64,000 nt of DNA from Rachycentron canadum (lineage: Eukaryota; Chordata; Actinopteri; Carangiformes; Rachycentridae). The notes beneath the pieces were generated by a model. The model saw only the letters and a program-made list of their open reading frames with translations, made no database searches and was not told the DNA's origin. Shown here in pieces: positions 23,401 to 35,900 of this stretch; the stretch's first letter is position 1, and each line of letters opens with the position of its first letter. A program made the translations under genes and the position numbers. Location: assembly GCA_038496675.1 (NCBI GenBank), contig CM076669.1, positions 6,008,656 through 6,072,655 on the forward strand. Direction: 5' to 3'.

Positions 23401-25152
23401 CATACTTTTATTTATTTTAGTCACTGAGTTTGTTTTTGGAAAGATTTGATGATGACAAAAACACAATATTTAGATTTAATTTTTCTGTCATCAATTCTGT
23501 TTCGAATGTCATCATTTTAATTCTAATATAATGTCTATTTTCTTCCACTTGTGCTGCTTGTAATCTTAAGATTTAAAAATAGAACAGTAATGTTTTTATT
23601 TCACCAGGAGCAACGCTGACGTATCGGTTGCACCCTCTGTGATAGCAGTCAAAGGAATCGATAAAGGTAATACGCTGACATCTTGAAACATCTTGAAGCT
23701 TTTCAAGTTTTACTCACGCGTGATCTTATTTTATTTGCAGATGGTTCCGATGAAATGACCTCCATCATCTTCACCTGCTCGCAGTGTCCCTTCCACAGCT
23801 CAGATGAAAACAGCCCTCCTCACTTCCACCGGCAAAGTGTTCGAACAGAAGTATACAGGACTCTCTCAGAAGCCTCATTTACACCATCTCCCTCCAGCAC
23901 TGATGAAATATTTACATCCATCAAACTCTTCCCCAAAGGAAATGCAGAGCAGAAGAAAGCAGAACAGCCCGATGACCAAAGCAAAGTCAACCAATCTCAG
24001 TCACATGGCAAACAGAAGTCCCTCACATGTGAAACGTGCGGTAAAACATTCACCCGTACGTCAGACGTCAAGAGGCACCAGTTCACCCACACTGGAGAGA
24101 GACCTTTTCGCTGCTCGCAGTGCGATCGAACCTTCCAGCACTCGTGGGATCTGGTGAAGCATGAGAGCAAGCATCGCGGCGTGGCCATCTCGTTCCCGTG
24201 CCAGCTGTGTAAATGTTCCTTCCCCAACCTCCGCGCATTAACCGTCCACCACAAGAAGTCTCACTCACAGGAGTGCCAGCTCCCGCAGATCTGCTCTATC
24301 TGCTCCCAGAGTTTCGCATCTTCCTCAGAGCTGCTGGAGCACAAGAAGTCCCACGGCACCACTAAACGCTACATCTGCCAGAAGTGTGGCGAAGGCTTTG
24401 ACTCCCTACTTGCACGCTCCCAGCATCGGAAGACCCATCTAGTGATGTCTCAGTTTAAGTGTCCGCAATGTGAGAAGACGTTCACCCGAAGGTCCGATGT
24501 GAAGAGGCATCTGTCCACTCACACTGGGGAGCGTCCTTACAAGTGTAACCAGTGCAACAAAAAGTTCTCGCTCCACTTTATGCTCATGAAACACCTCCGC
24601 GTACACACAGGTGAGCGGCCTTTCCAGTGCTCCCACTGCCCAAAGAGGTTCGCACTGCTGCCTGTGCTGGCCAGACACGAGAGGATGCACACGGGGGAGA
24701 AACCTTTCCTCTGCTCTCAGTGTGGGAAGGGTTTTTTGTCTCAAGGAGAGCTTTCAAAACACCACACATCTCATGTGGACGACAGGCCCTACTCCTGCCC
24801 TCAGTGTGGCAAATGTTTCAAGAGCAAGAAAACCCAGCAGAGGCATATCGTCACCCACATTGGTGCCCGCCCATACACCTGCACCTACTGCGGGAAGGGC
24901 TTCACCAAACCGTGCGCGCTGACCAGACACAACCTCACTCACACAGGAGAGAGGCCGTTCCCTTGCGGACACTGTGATAAGTCATTTCTCACCCTCAACG
25001 AGGCTCAGCAGCACCAGCGTATTCACACGGGGGAGAGACCGTACACCTGCAACATCTGTGAAGTCAAATTTAGGACCTCATCGCAGCTCGGGCGGCACAA
25101 ACGCAGCCACTCAGGGCTGAAGCCGGGAAGTCGTACTGCGAGCAGCACATGA
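20481..25152 (+). CDS. TINF2_N domain fused to 13 C2H2 zinc fingers
   Basis: Exons: 20481-20514, 21034-21236, 21324-21425, 21514-21609, 21696-21806, 21917-22034, 22546-23317, 23608-23666, 23741-25152; all phases agree, giving 968 residues. Residues about 12-180 resemble the N-terminal domain of the shelterin protein TIN2: an AAMWQLAKQKDVMNYEKLQQF helix, AVPGLINHRQRAQLILGL, and EYGPEYDAALHVLLWELL followed by LEKLLPVPD. The middle (about 222-480) is acidic, then basic, and looks disordered. Exon 9 encodes 13 fingers with TGERP-type linkers (about 593-955), plus a degenerate CSQC start near 509. The likely role is sequence-specific DNA binding, with the N-terminal domain as a protein-docking module; telomere function is inference. 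It is not orthologous TIN2, which has no fingers. Donor 1 (GTTGGT) is atypical. Confidence 0.88.
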
Positions 25153-25200
25153 AAACATTCATATCCAAGCACGAGCTGCAGAAACGCGGGAGACACATGG
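25128..25200 (+). pseudogene. decayed 14th zinc finger in a shifted frame, past the stop codon
   Basis: Two bases out of frame from the end of the zinc-finger gene, codons from 25128 read KSYCEQHMKTFISKHELQ and then KRGRHMG. This keeps a finger spacing (C-x2, F, L, final H) but two metal ligands are replaced (expected C by H, expected H by R). A 1-bp deletion or 2-bp insertion near 25123-25128 would explain the break. It appears to be a former last finger lost by frameshift and now drifting. Confidence 0.55.
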
Positions 25201-28029
25201 GGAGGAGGGAGGAGCTACACAGTGTGTGGACTCCACAAAGTCTGAGGAATCAAAAAGACAATAGAGACTCAGTCTCAGTGGTTCATTATTGGAATTGTGA
25301 AAAACATATATTGTTTTAGAATATTTAAGTTTTGATGTTTAGCTTTATCAAATTTTCTCATTCAGCATGAATATATTTGATTAAAATCAGGAGAGAAACC
25401 TTTGTCAGCAGCTTCACATCTAAAAGCACAGACAAGGAGATTGTTGAATCCTTCAACCTCTGAGAAATCAAATTAAATTTAAAGTAGTTAAACTAACTCC
25501 TTTTGACATCAAAGTTTATATGTCATCTTTACTGTAATCTACACTTTGCTTTGAAGTTTGCAACAGGAAAATTACAATATGTTTCAAATAGTTTTAACTT
25601 GAAACTATAAGAGAAGAAAATTTGAATTAAATAGGTTTTTCACTCCAGCTCTGGTCTCTTTCTTTCTGTGTGTTGTCACTACGATATTGTGCATCAGTGG
25701 TGTGCAGTGAAGATTTGGGGTCTAAATCCAAACTAGAGGAAACAGAGGTTGAACTGTGTACAATTCAAAAATGGCTCTGAAGGACCAGAGTGGATTCCCC
25801 CCAAAAACTTGGGGTGCACCACTGCTTTAAAGTACAGCAGATAAAGTCTTTATCCTTTAGGCTGCGTGATCAATAGAAGGCTCACACAGACAACGGGATT
25901 GTGTAAGAATATGCACGTTGGCTCTCTCATTACACCTGAAATCACTTAGTGAATGAAAACTGTGTCACAGCAAATAAAATATACATATAATCTGAAATAG
26001 TTCACATTGAGCAAATGCAAAAATATTCCTACTGAGATTGATTTTTTTTTTCCAGTTTTAAGAAAAATAAAATAAAAATAGAAGAAAAAAACTCCTATGT
26101 TTACAGTACAGAAAGGCCACTGGTGGTAGTAAATAAGTTCAAGGTGTAGGCCACAACCCTGTATAATATAATCCAATACCTTGCAATAAATGCTGTTTTT
26201 AATGATGTTTTGTTTTTGCTGAGGTCAGTGTTTCCCAACACGGTGGCCACATGAGTGGTCACAAGATGATTAACAAGGAACAACACGTATGTTTCTGATC
26301 AGGTTTTCAAATGTTTTAGTGTTGCTTTTACTGTGCAGATCTCAAAGGGGCATGTTTACACCCACCCTTCTCTACTGATGTATTTCATAGGAGCTCTGCT
26401 GGAGGAGCCTTTGGATTATATATTTCCTTCATTTCTGTCCAGAGTGCACATAAAACTGAACGACTCTGTGAGCTGACAGTTACAGAGGAAAGATTAACTA
26501 TAAACATCATAATCATAACCTCATTTCCTCTGCAGACATCCAGGTGTCTGTGGTAAACTTACTGTCTTCTCCCTGCTCACAGTTGTATCCATTATATGCT
26601 GGAGAACAAGGTGCTGTAACATAGAAAACATGAGAAATTACAATATAAGTTATTGTGGTTGCATCTAAGTTCCCTGTTCTTCAAATGCAGGAAATATATT
26701 TTCTGCAGAATTTGAGGTGCAAAGCTGCAGGATGAGACAGATTGCAGCTCTGGATACACTTCATCTTCCCCCACAAATCTATCTGTGTATTCCCCTCTCT
26801 GCCATCATGTCACTGTTATGACTGTCCTTATGAAAAGAGCCATTTGAATGTGGTTAATTAAACACAAGCCTTTAATTAGCTCTGATTGGGCAGGGGTTGA
26901 TGGCAGGGAAGCTGACGCCGAACAGGAATCACCAGGATAAAACTGGCTGCATCGTTAAACAGGGGACCCACAAAGTGCTGTCAAATGGGGGTTTTCAGTG
27001 GTTTGAAATTGGTTTTCTATTTATAGCATGGTGGGTAATAAAGGTGCCCTGTTAGATGAGCCAATACATAGTATATAAAGCATTAAGGGCTCGTGTCATG
27101 TGGAACAACAGTCATTAAAAATCTATCTTTTCCAGGAAAATGTGGGCAAAATCCACATCACAAACAAAGTGTAAATGTGGTGCCACTTTCTAAAAAAATT
27201 CTATAGAAAGGCTTCATAATTTGTAACTACTATCTTTATTTATTGTTAATAAATAATAATCACAACACGTTTTGAGTTACCAGGTTGTGAAAAGAACATT
27301 TGCCTGTTGTTCATCCCATAATTTATGATGTAATTTAAATGTATCAAATCAAATGTCAAATATTGATTTTAAAAAAATCAGTTAATGAGTTTATATTAAG
27401 TTAATTTTAATTAGTTTGACCTTAAACTTAATCTAAATGCAGTAATTAATGATTTTAACAACTGAATTGGTTTCAATCTCAACGTTGACCTGCAAAAAAA
27501 AAAAAAAATTATATATATATATATATATGCTGTAAAGAAAATTAGATTTTTTCCCCATCATTTATTTCAATAATAGACAAAATTCAAACTCAAACATCTC
27601 CTCCACACCGAGAGAGGGTGTACATGGATGAACTCCTAGTCCAGCCCACTGCTATTGCCTCTTGCCTTGACCAGAACCAGAACGAGGGGCAGCAGTGAGC
27701 GAGCAGATGTCGGGATGTGACTGTCAGCGGAGGAATTTGGGAACCTGGTGACCATGCAGGTGGAAAGAACACCCGAAATAAACAGACAAATAGGGTGGAA
27801 ACAAGGGGGCTGCGGATGCAGATAACAGCACGAAGCAATACCCATCAGCGAGATTTACAGTCCAGTCGGCGTTGGTTGTGTTGGTGGTGGATTAATAACC
27901 AGTCATAAAGAGGTGGGAGGGAGATTGTGTTGCGGGAGGAAGAGGGTGAAGGCATTGATAGAGGAAAGAAGAGAGAGGGGGAGAGTGTAAAAGATAGAGA
28001 GGGGAGTAGATAAAGCCGGTGCCAGGATC
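25153..28029. other. intergenic, zinc-finger gene 3' region to tetraspanin 5' UTR
   Basis: About 2.9 kb with no supported gene. It contains a possible small MITE (25695-25824), an AATAAA around 25972, an (AT)n run near 27509-27528, and a GC- and purine-rich stretch from about 27600 that is probably promoter and 5' UTR of the tetraspanin gene. Open frames at 27590-27908 on both strands overlap each other and match no family that I recognise. Confidence 0.6.
25695..25824. mobile_element. possible short MITE with CAGTGGTG ends
   Basis: The left end CAGTGGTGTGCAGTG and right end GGGGTGCACCACTG form an imperfect terminal inverted repeat 130 bp apart, of hAT-like type. I see no clear target duplication, so the call is tentative. 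Confidence 0.4.
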
Positions 28030-29118
28030 ATGAGCTCTGCACTGCCCTACGACTCTCTGTCAGCTCGGCCGAGTCCCAGCAGACGAGTGTTGGACAGGGA
28101 GCGTGAGCAGCTAGCTGTGCGAAGACTGTCCTCTCCACGAGGTCTCGACCTGCTCACTCCTCCTCCTCTTCCTCTTCGACCCTCTGCCATACCTGGCTAC
28201 CTGTTATCACCATACCAAGAGCAGGAGGAGCAGCTCCACCAGCAGCAGCAGCGACTATCCTTGTCTGTGTGCTCAGAGGCTTCCCTGGCGCCCCCTGCAC
28301 CTCCACCTGTGGGTGCTGCCCCACCCTGCTGCCGCCCAGTGGGAGTCATGCACCTCCTGCGCCTGGGTCTCCTGGCTTTCAGCTGCCTCTTTTGGGCAGC
28401 CGGCTTGGCCCTCTTCACCCTGGGTGTGTGGGCTCAGATTTCACTGGCGGACTACATGCTTTTGTCTGCCAATCGTTACCCCAACGCCCCACTCATCCTT
28501 CTATCCACAGGTGCTGCCGTCACTGCGTGGGGCTTCCTAGGGTGTCTGGGGGTGGCTGCAAACCTGCCATGCATACTAAGAGCTTATGGGTTCTTTCAAC
28601 TTGCTGCACTTATAGCTGGTTTGGCAGCTGGACTCTCAGGCCTCTTCTACCGTGAAGATATTGCTGGAGGATTTCGCAGCGGCTTACAGCGAGCGGTGGC
28701 TGGCTACACAGAGGATGAAGGCCGTGCCGATGCTCTAGACAGCCTGCAGAGGGCCCTGGAGTGTTGTGGAGCCGAGGGCTGGCGTGACTGGCTCACTTCA
28801 GATTGGGCTATCCAACATATGACCTTCTTTCCCACTGAAAACGGCACGTCGGTGTCCCTGCCAGACAGCTGCTGTGTGAGGCGCAAGGGTTGCAAGAATC
28901 GACCTCTTCTGTCAGACGATGGCGAAGGAGTAGCTGCTGCAGGAATCCATCCACACGGCTGCTTCCGCAAAGTCTTCAGTTTGGTCAACGACAACGTCTT
29001 CCACATTGCTGCCACTGTGTTGGGATTGGCCTTCACCCAGATCGGAGGCATTGCCCTGGCTTGTCTGCTCGCCAACAAACTTGCACCAAGACAACATCGT
29101 CGTGTAGTAGCACATTAA
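28030..29118 (+). CDS. intronless tetraspanin, TSPAN6/7-like, with long N-terminal extension
   Basis: A single uninterrupted 362-residue frame. Four transmembrane segments lie at about 110-134, 153-176, 183-206 and 324-350. The large extracellular loop has the tetraspanin signature CCG (245-247), a second CC (281-282), further Cys at 288 and 311, and an N-glycosylation site NGT at 271. PNAPLILLSTG before TM2 and AFTQIGGIALAC in TM4 resemble the TSPAN6/7 group, membrane organisers of adhesion and signalling complexes. Residues 1-100 are an unusual extension rich in Pro, Arg and Gln (a QQQQ run at 71-74); starting at Met107 would give a canonical 256-residue protein. Family members normally have several coding introns, so a retrogene origin is likely. 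Subfamily assignment is tentative. Confidence 0.85.
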   Translation: MSSALPYDSLSARPSPSRRVLDREREQLAVRRLSSPRGLDLLTPPPLPLRPSAIPGYLLSPYQEQEEQLHQQQQRLSLSVCSEASLAPPAPPPVGAAPPCCRPVGVMHLLRLGLLAFSCLFWAAGLALFTLGVWAQISLADYMLLSANRYPNAPLILLSTGAAVTAWGFLGCLGVAANLPCILRAYGFFQLAALIAGLAAGLSGLFYREDIAGGFRSGLQRAVAGYTEDEGRADALDSLQRALECCGAEGWRDWLTSDWAIQHMTFFPTENGTSVSLPDSCCVRRKGCKNRPLLSDDGEGVAAAGIHPHGCFRKVFSLVNDNVFHIAATVLGLAFTQIGGIALACLLANKLAPRQHRRVVAH

Positions 29119-32100
29119 TGGTCAATTTTAAACTAAGGATTGACCAAATTGTATATGGTTAGGTTTGGTCATGAACAATGTCCCCAAAGAGTGATAGAGT
29201 TGCGAAGAAGGGGGAGTTTTTGGGGGGTATCCAGAGTTACTCAATTTGAAGTCGAGTCCCATTAATTTTCTGACAATTTTATCAATTGGCTTAAATGGAG
29301 CATGATTATCACTTAGAGTATCTATAAAACAACCACTTCAGAAAATATTTTATTCATTAATTCAATAGTCCATTCATGTACAAAGTTGAGGTCAAAGGTC
29401 AACTACAACTGATACAGCAACAACATTTGAGAAGAAACATCAGATTACTGAGCTTTGAATTCTGTTGCATTCATCAATAAACATTGAGCAGCTTGAATCA
29501 CATTCGCTTTCAGGGTAAGTTTTGGATTAATTCAGCAACCACAGCACTGATGTTTATTTCTAATTTACTTTACATTCTGATTTCTCTATTGCTCAGAAAA
29601 TAAGCTTAAATAATTAAAACTAATGACTATAACATAAACTTATAATATTGATTACAAATGATCCAAAAAATATTTGTGTCGAGGGAATTTAAAGGATATC
29701 ATAAAAAGAAAATGGAAATAAAGTAGTTAAACCCTTTAGAAACCAGAAACTCCTCCCACTTCACAACTCATTGTTTGCCTGACTTTCTTTTCTGCACATA
29801 ATATACTTATTTTAATCAATGTTAGGGTAGAAGAGGTGCAATAAAATCTTCTGTCCATTAACTGACCAGATTGGGAAGGAAACTGTTATTATGGCAGCAC
29901 AGAATTTTCTGCCATTTTTTGCTGTATGATTTCATTTCATAAATGTTTTAATAATAGCATGACTTGATATATTTCACTGTGTAGAATGTTATTTAGAGAT
30001 GAAATGCTATCACATTGGATTTTCCACAAGTTACCTCATGTAGTAGATTTCACCACTGAATGCACAGGAATGTTCACCAGCAGTTTTCCACTGATTAAGT
30101 CCGAATGTTTTCAGCGGATGTTCGTGTCTATATCATTTAATTTTTCCATCACAAAGACCACACTGTGTTAGGACGGTGCTTTAGGAAATAGCTCAATACT
30201 GTCTGCGATGTTTTTGCCACTTATACTGGACACCTGACAAACTGTTGTAATGTTTATTGTGCTTGAGTGAGAGATTTGCTGACATTATATGACTGCTTTC
30301 AATCAGTTTCCTGCAGATGTCTGCGTTGCTTGGGTTTGTATGTTGTGAAGCACAAGTTTATTTTACGACACTGAATTTTATGATTAACAATACTTTTAAA
30401 ATGCTTGTTTGCTTTGGCATGACGCAGATGTTGCGCAGCTCAATACCAGCACGAAACAGTTGGTAGAAGTCTGGACCAGATTCACCTTTTTCTTGAATGT
30501 CAGCCATCATCAACTAAAAAAAAAAAAAAAAAAAAAAAAGAAGAGAAAAGTCTTCAACATTTTGTGAATATGTTGTTTATTTTCTTGCTGAGAGTCAAGT
30601 GAAAAGATTGGTCTTAATTTTATGTCTGTATGTTAAATTAAGGTAGAGTTGGCAGCCAGTTAGCTTAGCTTAGCTTAGCTCAAGAACAGAGAGAAACAGC
30701 TAGGTTGGCTATGTTATACACTTTTGACACATCTTTGTGTTACTAATAATTTGGGGGTTTTGTTTTTATCATGGAACAAAGACATGCTAGCTGCTTCCCT
30801 CTGTTTTCAATATTTATGCTAAATTAAGCTAATTTACTGGGTATAGTTTCACATTTAGCTAAAATAAAAACAAGGGCGTGGTATCAATCTTTTCATCTAC
30901 CTCTCAACAAAAAAAGCAAATAAGTATATATCCCAAAATGTTCAACTATTCCTTTGTTAAATGTGAAAGTAATTTTTCACTGAACATATTTTAATACATG
31001 TTTTTTTTAGATTGCTATGAATCCATTAGCCTCCCTTCTCTAGGCTCATCATCCCACCTTTCCTTTTTATGATAGGCGTTTTTATTGCTCTTATAATTTA
31101 AATGTATGATATAAAGTCCAACTTCAATAATGTGTAATCCATTCTAATAATTCCCAACCACGTAAAGAAGCATGACTGAAACTATAAACTCTATCTATTA
31201 ACAACAAACAAAACATCTTCTTCCTGATTACAGGATACGATATTGATTTGACACAGCGAATGGCAATGTCAAGGTCTGCTGCCCTTGAATACATTAAATA
31301 TATAAATGGCAACAGCATTGTTTTAATGTAATGGTGATGTAGTGCAAACCAACATGCAGCACGGCAAGGTACAGGCCTATCTAATGTGTATATGTATACA
31401 ATAAATGTGTGAATTAAGAATGTTTTTAATGTGATTTTTTTTTCCTCATTACAGTGGAAATAACTTGTGGATGTGGCCGGTATGAAGCCTTTATTTGCAT
31501 TTTAAAGACCTCAGAAGTATGTCTAGTTCTTTATATTATGATGAGAAAAGGCAATGCTGGAAGTGTGCCACAGTGGTAAATTCTCAGTGCTGGGAGTGGT
31601 CAATCCTCGTATAAGATATCTGAGTTATTGCTATCTGAATGACATCTAATTTCTACCACCTGAGTCAACGGTGATTAGATCTGTCCTTGAAGGGAGACAA
31701 CAGATACAGGCGCTCTGCTGTGCTGAGCACGATGAACCACAACAGCCTGACACAGCATTGATTAGTTTATGGAGCAGAAAATCGTGAACTATATCCTCTG
31801 CCTAAACTGGATAACATGAAGTCGTTTTTCAGAAATTTATCACAAAGTTTGCCTTAAAACCTACATACATCAATGCTTAGACACTGACAGGCTTTGGGCT
31901 GTGGCCTCTAAACAATGGCCATTTTCATGACCTAATTATGGTATTGATTAGCCTACATTAGGCTCTAACAAGGCATGCGGATGCTTTCTGTCTGATTACA
32001 CTGTCCTTGTCTAACCTATTTTGCTTGAGGTTGCCACATAACCATTAGTTTCACATACAAAAGATGAGCTCTGAGAGTTCAGCAATACCTGAGCTGAAGG

Positions 32101-32976
32101 AAAACCACAAGGGGCATTTCTCTCACAAAGCTTCTGAAAACCATTCGAGTCCCAACCATTTAACGTTCATCTATTTTTAAAAAAAATCACCAGATGGGAC
32201 ATAAAATGGCTGCAAAGTGGTTCAGATTATATTCACTATGACATCTGTGCTTCCAGCCAGAGAGGAAGAAAAATAAAGAGAATATACAACAACTGAATTA
32301 GAGATGTTAAGCATCACACCATTAATTACATTTAGCTGCACTGTGGATCTGGTCATTTTAAATCCTTACATATAAAATAGTTTAAATCCTTTAATAACAT
32401 TTTTTAAAAATATATTTAAGCTTTACATTCAGAGATGTGTAAAATGCTGTTTATTGTGTATTGTCCTTGACCTTTTCAGATTTTGAAGCTGCTCATGTAA
32501 ATGGGTGTGTCCTCAAACTCTCTGCAAGCCTCTTGAATCTGATAACAACACGGATACCACTCAATTGGCTTTTTTTTTTTTTTTTTTTTGGTTCGCAGAG
32601 CTGTGAGGAATTCAGAAATCCACCCTCCAGGCTACTGTCTGGATACACGTCTCTCAGGTCCTGGGGAAGCATCTCGGATGAAACGACCTACGTTTTTCTA
32701 TTTTTATTCACGCAGCTTACATGTTGTTAAAGGCTTAAACCAGAAAAAGAAAAGATGTTTCAAATATGAGCAGAGGGTTGTTCTAATGTTGGGGGCCGTA
32801 TCTGGGCTTTATTTTTACTCTCCGCCTCTTGTCTGCCATACATCTGACTCATTTTGGTGCTTTGCATAGCAGTCTGCGCTCTGCCCCGTGTTTTATTTGG
32901 CCGTTATCGCTGCGTAAAAAGCTCCTGCGCTGCGCTTGGAAATGCTGTTCTCTTTGCGCACGACCAGGTCTCCGAA
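29119..32976. other. intergenic, tetraspanin 3' UTR to def6 5' UTR
   Basis: About 3.9 kb without a supported coding gene. AATAAA at 29476-29481 is the likely tetraspanin poly(A) signal. An A run at 30518-30539 precedes a known-type fish repeat (30652-30955). The def6 5' UTR and promoter occupy some of 32590-32976; a T run lies at about 32572-32589. Confidence 0.6.
30652..30955 (+). repeat. interspersed fish repeat (TTAGCTTAGC type)
   Basis: Starts with TTAGCTTAGCTTAGCT and contains GAGAAACAGCTAGGTTGGCT. It ends with GTGGTATCAATCTTTTCATC followed shortly by CCCAAAATGTTCAACTATTC. This ordered set of phrases is a common dispersed repeat of percomorph genomes, as I remember it. The copy is diverged and non-coding. 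Confidence 0.65.
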
Positions 32977-35900
32977 ATGGACCTAAAATCCGAGCTCCTC
33001 AAGTCCATCTGGTACGCGTTCACCTCGCTGGACGTGGAGAAGTGTGGAAAAGTCTCCAAGTCGCAGTTAAAGGTAAGAGGGAATGATTAAGTTCAGGAAG
33101 CTCCACAGACACACACCCAGACACAGACCTAGTCTATTCGTTTGACTTTTTTTTTTTTTTTTTTTTGCCTTAAATAAACCAGAACTCACCAGTCTGTGCT
33201 GTTTTGGTTTGTTGTTTTTTTTTTCTAATGTGTTGTAAACTATTTGTGAATCAACGCTGCAATCCAGGAAACCCCTCGCCACACACGCCCTACAAGCTCA
33301 CGAAGGAACTCTTTGAAAAAGCTTCTGAAAAGTTTTCTTGCAACAGACACGTAACCTGCTCAGACTGGAGCTGAGGTGTGAGCCTGTGCTCCAGCTTCAA
33401 GCTCAAAGTCCAGCTTGAACAGGGACACGGCACCAGGCCTGTCAGGGCTTTCAGTAAAACAACAAGACAGACACAGCCAGAAGCAGAACCCTTATTTATC
33501 ATCCTCCGCAGAGTGTTATTTTTGTCTGTTGTTTTCTGTCCAGTCCCTACACGCCCGGCTGAGCCCCCATAGCAGAGAAGAATCTGGGGGAAGTGGCAGA
33601 AAGCTGTTCTGACATGCTTATTCACTGAGTACCAGCTGTCTGTACTTGTGTTTGTGTGTGTGGATATAGGAAGAAACCCCGGGTGCACATAAGACTCAGA
33701 CTGCACACTGACCTTCACACATTTAAAGTGAGGTTATACTTTCTATATTTATAGATATGCATGCCTGTGTTCAATCTTCAGGTGCTTTCCCACAACCTGT
33801 ACACAGTGCTGCACATCCCACACGACCCCGTTGCTCTGGAGGAGCACTTTCAGGATGATGACGACGGCCCGGTGTCTAATCATGGCTACATGCCCTACCT
33901 CAACAAATATATACTGGATAAGGTAAAGTGGTTGTTAAAATCACCAGTAAGTGCACCTCCCCCCCAGCAGCAGTTATGTTGATGCACTTTTCAAGTCAAT
34001 ATGTTGTAAGTTAATGGCAGTGAACTGGCACAAAAATGCAACATCCACTGAGGAACATTCAGAAAATAAAATAGTGAATGTACTGACGCCAATTCACAAC
34101 AAATGTCATCTCAATGCACTTTTCAAATAGAGTAGGTTAGTAATATTAATATTATTATTATATTATACAACAAGTCCCACTACAAACAAGCACTTGGCTA
34201 ATGGCAGTAATAGTTATTAATAATTATTATAAATTTAGCAGCAGGTGTTGATCAGGATATAAATAGCTGGTAGAAAATTATACAGAAACACAGCCTAATC
34301 AACAAACAGCCAACTGCATCTACTACGTTACATTACCTCGACCGGCTTTCTCAAGACGGACGGCGAATTATTGCAAGGAGGTGCTGGAGTCTGGTCGTTT
34401 AAAATGAAAGGAATCTTCTAAAGTTTTAAACATGAACAGATAAGGCCGTGGTGCTGCGGGGGAACAATTGTCTGCCTCATCTTTATCTAACGGAGCTATG
34501 GTTGAGTTGGTCTATTACGTTTTAAAAAATAACAAATAATAAAATATAATAAAAATAATGAAGAAAATTAATTCCACTGACTAAAAGCTCTGCTTCAAAG
34601 TAACGAGTACTTCATAGAAATGTGGTGCAGTATAAAATACAATATTAGTCTTTTAAATGCACTTGAGTAAAAGTTTCCATTAACTCGTCTAGTCAAGTCA
34701 AGTGCAGATACGTGTTTTTATTTATGTTTAATTAATATAGTTAAATACAGTACTCAAGTAAAATTACTTTGTTTCTGTCTTCTTTCTTTTTAAAGTTTAT
34801 CTCTAGCATTATTGTTTTTTTCTTACACAATGGAGATTTCTCAGACGCAGAGCTGCTAAAAAACAATGATGATCTCTGTGGCTGATTGACCTATTATACA
34901 CTCTCTGTCTATAAGTTTTAGTCCAGTTTCATCAACGTTTCTGTCTTTTCAGGTCAAAGAGGGGATGTTCGACAAGGAGAAGTTTGATGACCTGTGCTGG
35001 ATGATGACCATGAAGAAGAACTTCAAGGGGGTACCGTGGGGGACGCCGCTATCAGAGAGAGACTGTTTCAAGCTCTTCTGTTTATTCAACCTCCTGTCTG
35101 AGGACCGCTACCCGCTGGTGATGATCCCGGAGGAGGTAAACCAGGAGACTTTTGGCGTGTTTAAAAGAAATTCGTGCTGTTACTCAAAGTTGCAAGTGAC
35201 TTTACTTGAAGGATTTAAGTGAGACCTGATTGACCAGGGGTTGGCAAAGAAAACTTCAGTCCATGGCCATTTCTTTCAGTACAAAAGTCAAACATTTTGA
35301 GATCATGTATCAAGTGAGAGGTGTCACAAATCCAGATAAAACATGCAAGTGGAAAACTAAGACAGACAGAGGAATAAATCACACAGGGAAACAAGGCAAC
35401 GCTACAGGATTTAATGCAGCTACATGAGGCACTTTCACTACTAGAAAGAAATACTAGGTCCTGTATGAACCCAGCTTGTGTCCCAGCGTCAGACCATTTT
35501 ACATTTTTCACAGCAGTGCAAGTAAGTTAGTTAATGAGGCTCTTCCTTCCTGCACTTCCTCCATAATGCTTTTGGTTTCCTGTCACCAAAGATGAAAATA
35601 GACTGCTTTTGTACCGTCAGCGCAGATGCCTTCCTCAGTAAAGGGATATTACAGAAATATACTGATACTTAACCATCTTTATCAACTCATATGCCTGTAA
35701 CTCTTGTGTAAGTATTAATACTTTTTCTAATATCTGACTGGCTTTAGGTGGAGTATCTCCTCAAGAAAATCTCCACAGCCATGAGTGAGGAGTGGGACTG
35801 GAAGCTCTTGGAGGATTTAATATCTCAGGATGCCACATTGCAGGAGGAAGGTATGTCTATATGGACGTTTCTGGAGCGCATGGGTACAGGCCAGCTGCTG

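Noticed and set aside
23804..24977. Alternative-frame and antisense ORFs within the zinc-finger exon
   Set aside because: Shadows of the repetitive finger codons; the main frame contains 13 consecutive C2H2 motifs.
28197..29115. Several antisense and alternative-frame ORFs across the tetraspanin gene
   Set aside because: Overlap a long frame with unmistakable tetraspanin signatures; shadows of GC-rich coding DNA.
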